Shown here one piece after another: positions 1-6,470 of a stretch of DNA of 7,008 nt. The DNA comes from Cytophagales bacterium. GTDB lineage: Bacteria; Bacteroidota; Bacteroidia; Cytophagales; Cyclobacteriaceae. Under the pieces are notes generated by a model. It saw only the letters and a list, made by a program, of their open reading frames with translations, did not search any database and was not told the origin of the DNA. A program made the position numbers and the translations under genes. Within the stretch, counting starts at the first letter, position 1. The number at the start of each line of letters is the position of its first letter. The stretch spans positions 1-7,008 of the forward strand of contig JAJCYK010000457.1 of the NCBI GenBank assembly GCA_029262935.1, read 5' to 3'.

Positions 1-1261
1 CAGCCAAACGCAGTCCTGTAAACTGCCACCGCAAATAGGGGTGAAAAAAATTTCGATAGGTTGCTCTGATGTGATCCCGGGGGGTAGCACAAGATCCTCC
101 ACGTAAAACCATTTGGTTAATCATGAATTTGCCGTTGTACTCTCCAAGTGCGCCCTCCTCAGTTTTAAAAAAAGGATACGGTGCATAAGCACTACTGGTC
201 CACTCCCAAGCATCGCCAAAAAACTGATACTCCTTTTGAGCGGCACTTTGTGGAAGAAAATTAAAATCTCCTTGAAAATGGGCTTCATCTGGTATGACCT
301 TTTCAAACAATTTGCAAGCCGCTTCCCACTCAAACTCTGTAGGCAATCGGGCACCATGCCAACGGGCAAAAGCGTCTGCCTCATAATAGTTAATATGGGT
401 AACTGGGGCCCCCCAATCAATGGGTTCTAGTCCTCTTAAATTATAATTATGCCATTCCCCATCTATCTGATACCAATACATCGGCGCCACGCATTTCTCA
501 CTTTTGACCCACTCCCAACCTTCCAACAACCAAAACTTAAACTGCTGGTAACCTCCAGCATTCATAAACTCCAAATATTCTCTGTTGGTTATCAAACGAT
601 CCAATATCTTGTACTTGTGGAGAAAAACCTGATGTTGTCCTAGCTCGTTGTCAAAACAAAACCCCGTCTTTTCATGACCTATGGCATAGTTGCCCTCGGG
701 AACCTCCAAATAATTCTCAGCTCTGGGCGAGGTGGACTGAGCGACCGCAGTGGGTGTTTTAAAGTAATTGGGGAATAAGGGGTTGTGACCCAAGATGTAT
801 TTAATATCGGTAATCAGCAATTCTTGATGTTGTTGTTCGTGTTGTAGCCCAATTTCAAAAACCTCCAGGAAACGTGCTGAGAATTCTTGTTCTTCCGATA
901 ACAAGTCCTCCATCGCTTGATCCACATAGGCTCGATAGGTATACACTTCGTCTACATTGGGCCGGGTTAAATTACCTCGGTTGGCGCGTAGCACTCTTTT
1001 ACCGACGGTTTCATAGTAGCTGTTAAATACAAAACTATAGTCTTCATCAAAGATGCCATATCCAACCTTAAAAGGGGTTAGAATAAAAGTCTCAAAAAAC
1101 CAGGTAACATGGGCCAAATGCCATTTTGGAGGGCTGACATCCACCACCGGTTGCACTACATAATCCTCCTTTCCAAGGGAGTGGCAAATCTTTACACTTT
1201 GCGCACGAACGTTCTTAAATCGTTCCAGGAGTTGTGAACCCCGGGTTATTTCAAGTTGCAT
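1..1261 (-). CDS. egtB: EgtB, ergothioneine sulfoxide synthase (partial at 3' end)
   Basis: In the ergothioneine pathway this family is a cytoplasmic non-haem iron enzyme that uses O2 to join hercynine (trimethylhistidine) to a thiol, gamma-glutamylcysteine or cysteine, giving a sulfoxide. The window holds 420 codons from the ATG at 1261; no stop is reached, and the last residues (RWQFTGLRLA) match the usual EgtB end, so only a few residues are missing. The N-terminal DinB-like half carries the expected three-histidine iron site: WHLAH (His51) and QHEQQHQE (His141, His145). The C-terminal half is an FGE-sulfatase (formylglycine-generating-enzyme) fold with ITNREYLEFMNAGGY (about 224-238), ARLPTEFEWEAA (304-315), GDAWEWTSSAYAPYPFF (349-365) and VLRGGSCATPRDHIRATYRN (385-404). 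No strong Shine-Dalgarno sequence is seen. The partner egtD (histidine methyltransferase) is not in the window; if present it may lie beyond the left edge. Which thiol is used cannot be told from sequence. Confidence 0.95.
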   Translation of the reverse strand, partial: MQLEITRGSQLLERFKNVRAQSVKICHSLGKEDYVVQPVVDVSPPKWHLAHVTWFFETFILTPFKVGYGIFDEDYSFVFNSYYETVGKRVLRANRGNLTRPNVDEVYTYRAYVDQAMEDLLSEEQEFSARFLEVFEIGLQHEQQHQELLITDIKYILGHNPLFPNYFKTPTAVAQSTSPRAENYLEVPEGNYAIGHEKTGFCFDNELGQHQVFLHKYKILDRLITNREYLEFMNAGGYQQFKFWLLEGWEWVKSEKCVAPMYWYQIDGEWHNYNLRGLEPIDWGAPVTHINYYEADAFARWHGARLPTEFEWEAACKLFEKVIPDEAHFQGDFNFLPQSAAQKEYQFFGDAWEWTSSAYAPYPFFKTEEGALGEYNGKFMINQMVLRGGSCATPRDHIRATYRNFFHPYLRWQFTGLRLA

Positions 1262-1364
1262 GGGTTGAGTATTTTTAAGCCCTTAAAATACATAAAATGA
1301 AAAGGATTTAGGTAACAGATATTACTTAATCTACAATTAGATAATGAAATAGTAAAAGTGTTAC

Positions 1365-1406
1365 AAAAAACCCCGGCCTTGACGTGGATACGTTAAGGCC
1401 GGGGTT
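1365..1406 (-). terminator. Rho-independent terminator of the PD40 protein gene
   Basis: Arms at 1369-1384 and 1391-1406 form a 16-bp stem with one G-U wobble around a six-base loop (1385-1390). Read on the minus strand, the GC-rich stem is followed at once by a run of six T (1365-1370 on the plus strand is A6). The plus-strand side has only two T after the stem, so it is directional. It lies about 75 bases past the stop at 1482 and about 100 bases before the egtB start, so egtB probably has its own promoter. Confidence 0.9.
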
Positions 1407-1481
1407 CAGGCGGGCTGTATTATTTAAGTGATGCTATTATCTCGAAAAGCGTAATATTCAATTAATCCTTAAGTGACTCAA

Positions 1482-3614
1482 TCACTTACTTACAGCCAAC
1501 ACGGCATAAGAATCTTTCTCATTCATTGAAACTTGAGAAATGTCCTGCTGCTCAATGATGTACATTTTATTATTATCAACTACAAAGTTCATGGTGTATT
1601 GAAACAGGTCAGATTGCTGACTTACTTTAATATCACGTGTATTGAACTTGTATTCTTCTGATTCAACAGCCAAACTATAATCTGTATCGAAGGCCATATT
1701 GAAAGAATACGTACCATTCATTAAATCAGAAGTAGTCGTGATCTGTGTTTTGTTCGTTTTCTTATTAGTCAAAGTAACTTTTGCATCAAAAGACAGGTTA
1801 GGATCTTTTTTAGTCACTTTACCTTTAAGTAAAAACAACGAAGCAGATAGCTGTGGCCGCTCCATGACATAAATATCATTCTGACCATCGGCGGTGAAAT
1901 AAGCTGAGTTGAAGTAGGCCTTATTTCCAGTGGCATTCAATGAAAAGTGAATGTCATCTTGCGCAGTATTAATGGGGTAACCTACATTCTTAGGTTCACT
2001 CCATGTGGCTGATCCCGCATCCAATACGGTTGAAAAGATATCATACCCTCCCATACCATCATGTCCTTTTGAACTAAAAAACAAAGTGGCATCGTCTGTA
2101 TGAATTTGGGGAGCATCTTCGTGCTTACTAGTATTAACATCAGGTCCTAAATTCTGAGCTTTTCCCCAAGCACCATTGGCTTGTTTCTTAGAACGATAGA
2201 TATCAATACCACCATAACCACCGGGTCGGTTACTAGCAAAATACAAGTACTTACCATCTTTGGAAATACTGGCACTACCTTCCCAATACTTTGAATTTAC
2301 ATCTCCCTCTAAACGCTCTGGCTTAGACCAACCTTTACCTTTACGGGTACTTTTGTAAATATCACCGCCGTTGGCATCTTTGAAAATAAACAATTGCTTA
2401 CCATCATAAGATAGACCGATACCGGCATCATGCATTTTAGAGTTTAAACCATCAATGGCTGTGGGCTTACTCCATTCTCCGTTAGCATTTTTAGTAGCCA
2501 TGAAGATATCTTCATAGAAATTACCATCAGCTGCAACCGCACCTCCGGTACTATTGCTTCTTCTTGAAGTAAATATTAAAGTAGATTCATCTGCAGAAAC
2601 CAATGGAATATAATCAGGATAGCTGCTATTTACGTGCTTACCTAAGCTTTTGATTGCTAGACCTAATGAATCAGGAATTAATGCTGTTCCTGCTAAACAA
2701 TCTTCCATGTAGTTCTTAACCTGAGCACTTTTTTCTGAGGCAATACCTAATTTACGCAGTTGACGACTGTATCGGTGATAGTGACTTACGGCCTTACCAA
2801 ATTTATGATTTAAGTGATAGGCACGAGCTAAATAAAACTCCAAATCGGGATGCTCGTAACTTCCTTTTTTAGCTAAGTCAAAGTGAGCCAAAGCGCGACC
2901 AGGTACTTTACTGTTTAGTATATAGTACATCCCAATTTTAAAATTGGTGTCTGCGTCAAAGCTCTCCGCTTCATCTTCTATCATGGCAAGTTCATCCATA
3001 TGGACTACTTTACCATTAATTCGATATCCAGTGGCACTGCTACTACGGGCAGTTCTTTTAATAACGCGGGCTCCTACTTCAAAGCTACCGTCAGCTACTA
3101 AATTTTTCGTTTGATTTTTCTGAGTCAATGAAACATCATCTATTAGCACTCCTTTGTTGGGATCACCACTAAGGCTGATCACGTAGAATCCTAAAAAGGT
3201 TTCATTGGATGAAGCTTTAAATTCAAAGCTTTCATAGCTGAAACTTCCTGGAGCCGTGTTGTTATCAATGAAGATATCATAAGCCAATTCTCCATTCACA
3301 GCAATACGCAAGGTTTTATCCCCGGCGGATTGCCGATGAGCAAAGGCAAATTTTACTTGATAAACATCTCCGGGAGTTGTTTCAATATATTGTCCCATGT
3401 TGCTTAACTCATCTACTTCCGCGAAGTGTTGTCCTTCAGCGACTGATTTTAATCCGTAAACGGGCGTTGCCATACGAGGTTTAAAGTAGATCCCAGCGGA
3501 TCTCTTCTCTGGTTTCCAAGGCTTCCATGCCTGGCTATGATTTATATTAGACTGAGCGTTAATACTTAAGCTCATTGCGATAATTCCGATTGCAGTTATT
3601 ATTGACTTTTTCAT
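1482..3614 (-). CDS. Secreted multidomain PD40 beta-propeller protein
   Basis: A 710-residue exported protein of unknown precise role. Residues 1-20 are a signal peptide (MKK, hydrophobic core, SINA then Q), which fixes the start. Residues about 55-165 look like a galactose-binding-type jelly roll of the DUF642/CBM kind: GQHFAEVDE, YIETTPGDVYQVKFAFAHR and a closing GVLIDDVSL. Residues about 215-305 are helical and TPR-like (HPDLEFYLARAYHLNHKFGKA). Five PD40/WD40-like blades follow, near 331-352, 395-421, 445-474, 499-527 and 552-583, with hallmarks such as SKDGKYLYFASNRPGGYGG and DIYRS. Residues 594-680 resemble a carboxypeptidase-regulatory or CNA_B-like beta-sandwich (LKGKV, NGTYSF). Many Bacteroidota proteins, including PorE of the type IX secretion system, combine TPR, PD40, such a sandwich and a C-terminal OmpA domain; here the OmpA domain is absent and the jelly roll is added. 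It is monocistronic, ending at a strong terminator. An envelope or extracellular binding role is inferred. Confidence 0.9.
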   Translation of the reverse strand: MKKSIITAIGIIAMSLSINAQSNINHSQAWKPWKPEKRSAGIYFKPRMATPVYGLKSVAEGQHFAEVDELSNMGQYIETTPGDVYQVKFAFAHRQSAGDKTLRIAVNGELAYDIFIDNNTAPGSFSYESFEFKASSNETFLGFYVISLSGDPNKGVLIDDVSLTQKNQTKNLVADGSFEVGARVIKRTARSSSATGYRINGKVVHMDELAMIEDEAESFDADTNFKIGMYYILNSKVPGRALAHFDLAKKGSYEHPDLEFYLARAYHLNHKFGKAVSHYHRYSRQLRKLGIASEKSAQVKNYMEDCLAGTALIPDSLGLAIKSLGKHVNSSYPDYIPLVSADESTLIFTSRRSNSTGGAVAADGNFYEDIFMATKNANGEWSKPTAIDGLNSKMHDAGIGLSYDGKQLFIFKDANGGDIYKSTRKGKGWSKPERLEGDVNSKYWEGSASISKDGKYLYFASNRPGGYGGIDIYRSKKQANGAWGKAQNLGPDVNTSKHEDAPQIHTDDATLFFSSKGHDGMGGYDIFSTVLDAGSATWSEPKNVGYPINTAQDDIHFSLNATGNKAYFNSAYFTADGQNDIYVMERPQLSASLFLLKGKVTKKDPNLSFDAKVTLTNKKTNKTQITTTSDLMNGTYSFNMAFDTDYSLAVESEEYKFNTRDIKVSQQSDLFQYTMNFVVDNNKMYIIEQQDISQVSMNEKDSYAVLAVSK

Positions 3615-3720
3615 GACGACATACTTTATCCAGTGTACCGCATATCACACGGTTCACACCTATTAAAAAATGATTTAAATAAAAATTAAAAAGACGTCTG
3701 ACCATGGATACTCGCAAGTA

Positions 3721-3741
3721 AAGCATCCCGTTTGGATGTTT
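3721..3741. repeat. Short hairpin upstream of the PD40 gene
   Basis: Arms AAGCATCC (3721-3728) and GGATGTTT (3734-3741) pair over 8 bp with one G-U wobble around a 5-base loop. It lies 107 bases before the PD40 start and would be in its leader if transcription begins further upstream. No T-run follows on either strand, so it is not a classical terminator. Function unknown. Confidence 0.35.
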
Positions 3742-3763
3742 CACATAAGAATCCCATTAGTCA

Positions 3764-3776
3764 AGTTGGACCAACT
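3764..3776. repeat. Perfect dyad AGTTGG-A-CCAACT
   Basis: Two 6-base arms are exact reverse complements around one central A, a shape more like a protein-binding site than an RNA hairpin because the loop is too short. It sits 150 bases upstream of the PD40 gene start. Arms of this length can arise by chance in a window of this size, so an operator role is only a possibility. Confidence 0.25.
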
Positions 3777-3925
3777 GCTATATAGCTTTAGAATAATCTA
3801 CCAGAAGTGAATATCTCGAAAAGAAATGTATTCGCTCGAACGACTACATCATTGCTGTTTGAAGACGCGCCCCAAAATCCGGGCGGTTAATCAGGTACTA
3901 AATAATCCCTTGTGAAGTACCATTG

Positions 3926-3956
3926 TTGAATGAGAACCATAATTGATCTCATTCGA
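3926..3956. repeat. 10-bp inverted repeat in the spacer
   Basis: TTGAATGAGA (3926-3935) and TCTCATTCGA (3947-3956) pair over 10 bp with one G-T mismatch (a wobble in RNA) around 11 bases. No T-tract follows on the plus strand. The arm centres are 21 bases apart, about two helical turns, so it could be a dimer binding site as easily as an RNA stem. It is the longest dyad seen in this spacer. Confidence 0.35.
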
Positions 3957-4677
3957 ATTCAAATTTGCAAAATAATATAGAGTCCACAAGACCAAAATAG
4001 GCTACTTTATTCCTCATGTTAGGTTTATTATGTATGTCAGTAAAAGTGCTCTAAATGAGGTGTTTTTAGATGTTTTTCGGGACTCATTATGTATGTAAGA
4101 GGACAGGTGAATTTGTCATAATTACCCCTTGGTGATCCCTCAATGATTAAGTATTAATCCTTGTTTTAAGTGATTATCTAGGAGAATATCTTTCAAAAAT
4201 GGTCCTTTATTAACTATTATGATAAACCTTACATCTTGAATTTTGGGGGCATTTATTAAGGAAACAACCACATATTTAAGTTTCAACATCTAATACCACA
4301 TTACCTACTTCGACCTAAGGTTTAGTGCACTTTTCTAAAAATAAAATACCTCTCACCATGATATCTTACATTTGGGGTAGGCTGAAGGCACTCATGTAAG
4401 TTGTACGAAGGTGGGTGAATTATTGCCTAATCAATGAAATCGTCCTAATTCTTCCTCTCAAAATATCATATCCCTTCCAGTAATTGGCAAAACTTGAAAG
4501 TATTATTACAACAGGGGTTACCTTTTAAGGGTGGATATGGAATTCTTATTTCAAACGGGCCATTTCTTTTTCATATCGCCTACTATAATTTTAATAAGTC
4601 TCTGGTTAATCTTTATTTGCATTAATTACAACCTTTTGAGGACTTTACTGGTCTCTATTTTACTTGTAAGCAAGATC

Positions 4678-5223
4678 ATGAAACACCTCTTTTATATAAT
4701 TATCGTTAGTTGGGCCCTCACCGGATGTGAATCCGAACCAGAGTCCTTTGTTAAGGAATATACCGTCAATCACCACCTGAGGCCCGCCCAAGGTTTCATT
4801 CCGGTAATGAGTTTAATGGTGCGATCCGGTGACGTGAGTACATGGAATAATTTGTTTCAATCAATTGAAGGGTTTGAGTTCGATTGGGGTTATGAATACC
4901 AACTTGCCGTATTTGTAACGGAAATAGACAATCCTCCAGCTGATGGCTCTTCACTCAGGTTCCAGCTGCTGGAAGAGATTAGCAAAACCAAAGTGCCAGA
5001 TGGAACTACTTTTGAAATTCAACTAAAACGAGCTAGTTCTGAAACTAATTATGTAACAGATGGAACCGGGGAAGGTCCTACCCTACTAGGCCGGATTGCT
5101 GTTGATTGTGAGGATTTATGTACCGATTTAGAAAACCTTTTAAGTACAGACCAAGATGTGTTTGGCGTCTTTGAGCATGTGGATAATGAAAAGATCAGAC
5201 TGATCCAAGTACGGGCAAATTAA
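4678..5223 (+). CDS. DUF4377-type lipoprotein
   Basis: A 181-residue predicted lipoprotein of unknown function. The start at ATG 4678 gives a lipoprotein signal peptide: MKHLFYIIIVSWALTGC, with lipobox LTGC and acylated Cys17. The same frame is open back to a GTG at 4531, but that adds 49 hydrophobic residues in front of a complete signal peptide, so I reject it. Residues about 27-104 match the DUF4377 pattern as I know it: SIEGFEFDWGYEYQLAVFV, then NPPADGSSLRFQL and EEISK. Family members are typically cell-surface or periplasmic and are sometimes joined to HslJ (META) domains; no HslJ domain is present here. The remaining 75 residues contain a CEDLC pair (Cys144, Cys148) and GVFEH...IRLIQVR, which I do not recognise. 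The cysteines usual in the first strands of DUF4377 appear to be missing. It follows a long spacer and likely has its own promoter; no strong Shine-Dalgarno sequence is seen. Confidence 0.88.
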   Translation: MKHLFYIIIVSWALTGCESEPESFVKEYTVNHHLRPAQGFIPVMSLMVRSGDVSTWNNLFQSIEGFEFDWGYEYQLAVFVTEIDNPPADGSSLRFQLLEEISKTKVPDGTTFEIQLKRASSETNYVTDGTGEGPTLLGRIAVDCEDLCTDLENLLSTDQDVFGVFEHVDNEKIRLIQVRAN

Positions 5224-5304
5224 AAAGAAGGAGGGACTAGAATCTTAAGTTTCTCCGTTGCTTACCCTTTTAAAAAGTTTACACTCCGCCATTTTAATTC
5301 CTCA

Positions 5305-5348
5305 TTATTAATTATTAATTAACGGTATCGACCAGCGGTAATTAATAA
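5305..5348. promoter_or_regulatory. AT-rich inverted repeat abutting a start codon
   Basis: TTATTAATTA occurs twice in overlap (5305-5314 and 5312-5321, a 7-base period), and its exact reverse complement TAATTAATAA lies at 5339-5348, three bases before the ATG at 5352. The arms could form a 10-bp stem enclosing 17 bases, which includes a smaller GGT/ACC stem. It may be an operator or a weak leader hairpin near the ribosome site. The all-AT arms make chance plausible. Confidence 0.35.
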
Positions 5349-5351
5349 GAT

Positions 5352-5954
5352 ATGATCCTTCAACATTTAGACCAGCAGCCACAAATAGACCCTTCTGCCT
5401 ACGTGGCACCAAATGCCCTCATTTGTGGTAACGTACGTATAGGTAAAAATGCTCGCATTATGTTTGGCGCCCAGCTTATCGCGGAAAATAGTCCTATTAC
5501 TATTGGAGCGTATTGCATTGTCCTAGAAAACGCGGTAATTCGAGGCACAGAAAACAATCCTGTGACGATAGGTAATAATTGTTTGATTGGTCCAAACAGT
5601 CATCTGGCTGGCTGTACCTTGGAAGACGAGGTATTTATTGCAACAGGGGCTTCAATTTTTCACGGAGCAACAATCAAGCATGGTGCCGAAGTACGTATTA
5701 ATGGCGTGGTCCATTTAAAAAGTGTCCTGGGTGAAAATGAAATCGTACCCATCAATTGGGTTGCTGTAGGAGACCCGGCACAAATATTCCCTCCTCAAAA
5801 ACATGAAGAAATTTGGGCTGTTCAAAAGACATTGGACTTTACTGATCATGTTTACGGATTACCCGAAAAACACCAAGGCTCCGGCATGAGTTACATTACT
5901 AGAGCCATGGCACAACGTTTGAAACACCATAGCGAAGACCGTATCGTAGAGTGA
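5352..5954 (+). CDS. Left-handed beta-helix protein, gamma-carbonic anhydrase-like, zinc ligands absent
   Basis: A 200-residue cytoplasmic protein made mainly of hexapeptide repeats (about residues 12-145: VRIGKN, ITIGAY, VTIGNN, IGPNSHLAGC, ATGASIFHGATI, EVRINGVVHLKSVL), the left-handed beta-helix fold of acyltransferases and gamma-carbonic anhydrases. It most resembles proteins annotated as the gamma-carbonic anhydrase family, and it starts just as they do (SAYVAPNALICGNVRIG). However, the three histidines that bind zinc in that family line up with Arg64 (ENAVIRG), Pro81 and Ala86 (IGPNSHLAGC). His84, His104 and His121 remain and could form another site, but that is speculation. The tail VPINWVAVGDPAQIFPP (132-148) and HEEIWAVQ (151-158) look like signatures of a distinct subfamily. 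Trimer formation is expected from the fold; enzymatic activity is unknown. No Shine-Dalgarno sequence is visible. Its stop overlaps a possible short ORF. Confidence 0.85.
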   Translation: MILQHLDQQPQIDPSAYVAPNALICGNVRIGKNARIMFGAQLIAENSPITIGAYCIVLENAVIRGTENNPVTIGNNCLIGPNSHLAGCTLEDEVFIATGASIFHGATIKHGAEVRINGVVHLKSVLGENEIVPINWVAVGDPAQIFPPQKHEEIWAVQKTLDFTDHVYGLPEKHQGSGMSYITRAMAQRLKHHSEDRIVE

Positions 5955-6052
5955 GCATTGACCCTCAGCAGGTGGAAGAAATGGTGATAAACCCAGGTCC
6001 ACGAATACAGATGAATGAAACGATTAAGGGCATGGCTCGTATTATTGACTAA
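5951..6052 (+). CDS. Possible 33-residue small ORF overlapping the preceding stop
   Basis: A GTG at 5951 overlaps the TGA of the beta-helix gene (GTGA) and opens 33 codons to the TAA at 6050-6052, reading SIDPQQVEEMVINPGP then RIQMNETIKGMARIID after the first residue. Such overlaps often reflect translational coupling. An internal ATG at 5981, with AGGTGG five bases upstream, would give 23 residues. I do not recognise the peptide. It may be a real small protein, a remnant of a larger gene, or chance. The mixed hydrophilic composition looks coding-like, but the length is too short to decide. Confidence 0.3.
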   Translation: MSIDPQQVEEMVINPGPRIQMNETIKGMARIID

Positions 6053-6077
6053 AGCTTGATTCGTTTTTCTCGAGCTT
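6052..6077 (+). terminator. Weak hairpin after the beta-helix gene
   Basis: Arms 6052-6059 (AAGCTTGA) and 6070-6077 (TCGAGCTT) pair over 8 bp with one wobble around a 10-base T-rich loop. There is no T-run directly after the stem; a TTTT comes only a few bases later, at 6083-6086. It could be an imperfect terminator that partly separates the beta-helix gene from the next one. Confidence 0.3.
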
Positions 6078-6105
6078 ACATGCTTTTAATATATAGGGTA
6101 CTTGT

Positions 6106-6459
6106 ATGAATAACATTGAGATACTCGTGGGAGCCATTAATAATGGCCGCTCGATTAGCTTTGAATATCAATTGTCAGGCAAAATCAGGGGGTTACGTAT
6201 AGGTGATCCTTATATCTTATATAAAGATCCACTTAAAGTTGCTGAAGTAAAGCCGACAGTTAAACTGGAATTAATACAAACAGCAGGAGTAACTAACAGT
6301 TTCGCACAGGCACCATTTCCCAGTGTTAGGCAATTTGATGTTGCCAACATAGATAAAATAACCGTCTTAGAAAGAGAAATAAACTGGGTATTGGTGAAAA
6401 GCCTGTTTAACCCGCAAGCTGCGCGCTACCAAGAAGCACTTGCTCAGGTGATGATATAA
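6106..6459 (+). CDS. Small protein resembling a free-standing WYL-type domain
   Basis: A 117-residue soluble protein without signal peptide or membrane segment. Its layout resembles a WYL domain, the ligand- or nucleotide-sensing SH3-like module of bacterial transcription regulators. It has a helix (NIEILVGAINNGRSI), a strand ISFEYQLSGK (17-26), a basic turn and IGDPYILYK (32-40), and then QTAG (58-61). It continues with RQFDVANIDKITVLE (75-89), comparable to the RTFRLDRI segment that closes WYL domains, and a final FNPQAARYQEALAQV (101-115). The helix-turn-helix that normally precedes WYL is absent, and the protein starts right at the domain. The assignment comes from pattern only and is moderate to weak. 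The downstream membrane-protein gene begins 11 bases after this stop if its start is at 6471, so the two likely form an operon. Confidence 0.7.
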   Translation: MNNIEILVGAINNGRSISFEYQLSGKIRGLRIGDPYILYKDPLKVAEVKPTVKLELIQTAGVTNSFAQAPFPSVRQFDVANIDKITVLEREINWVLVKSLFNPQAARYQEALAQVMI

Positions 6460-6462
6460 GGA
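6458..6462 (+). promoter_or_regulatory. Shine-Dalgarno AAGGA that points to the ATG at 6471
   Basis: AAGGA overlaps the stop codon of the WYL-like gene and lies 8 bases before the ATG at 6471, an ordinary spacing. By contrast, the in-frame ATG at 6523 and TTG at 6520 of the downstream gene have no such element. This favours 6471 as the original translation start of the membrane protein. Confidence 0.5.
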
Positions 6463-6470
6463 ATCCTGCT

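Larger units (their letters stand above)
3615..4677. other. Gene-free 1.06-kb AT-rich spacer between divergent genes
   Basis: No convincing coding sequence was found on either strand. Reading frames here are short, and those overlapping the flanking genes look like chance. The spacer must hold the promoters of the PD40 gene (leftward) and the lipoprotein gene (rightward). I found no good TTG plus TAnnTTTG pair, the known Bacteroidota promoter pattern; TACATTTG at 4367-4374 fits the -7 half but lacks a TTG at the right distance. Small dyads occur at 3721-3741, 3764-3776, 3868-3885 and 3926-3956. An 11-mer, ATTATGTATGT, occurs at 4027-4037 and 4086-4096. I saw no tRNA-like fold or protein remnant. 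Confidence 0.7.

Noticed and set aside
113..643. Plus-strand and minus-strand open frames overlapping egtB
   Set aside because: They lie in other frames of the convincing EgtB coding sequence and encode nothing recognisable.
3559..3744. 61-residue minus-strand open frame overlapping the start of the PD40 gene
   Set aside because: It overlaps the signal peptide coding region in another frame and has no family features; a chance frame.
1439..3823. Direct repeat ATCTCGAAAAG at 1439-1449 and 3813-3823 flanking the PD40 gene, as possible insertion borders
   Set aside because: Several 11-base repeats are expected by chance in 7 kb, and neither mobility genes nor terminal inverted repeats are present.
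3868..3885. GC-rich mini-hairpin CGCCC/GGGCG in the spacer as a terminator
   Set aside because: Only 5 bp of stem, with no T-tract on either strand.
4027..4096. Repeated ATTATGTATGT, 59 bases apart, as a possible iteron or array
   Set aside because: Only two copies with diverged flanks in AT-rich DNA; too few for an iteron or CRISPR.
4636..4666. TTG at 4636-4638 and TATTTTAC at 4656-4663 as a promoter for the lipoprotein gene
   Set aside because: The -7 element matches TAnnTTTG poorly, and transcription would start almost at the ATG.
4531..4677. 49-residue hydrophobic N-terminal extension of the DUF4377 lipoprotein from GTG 4531
   Set aside because: A complete lipoprotein signal peptide with lipobox starts at ATG 4678. 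The extension is AT-rich, and its hydrophobicity follows from base composition.
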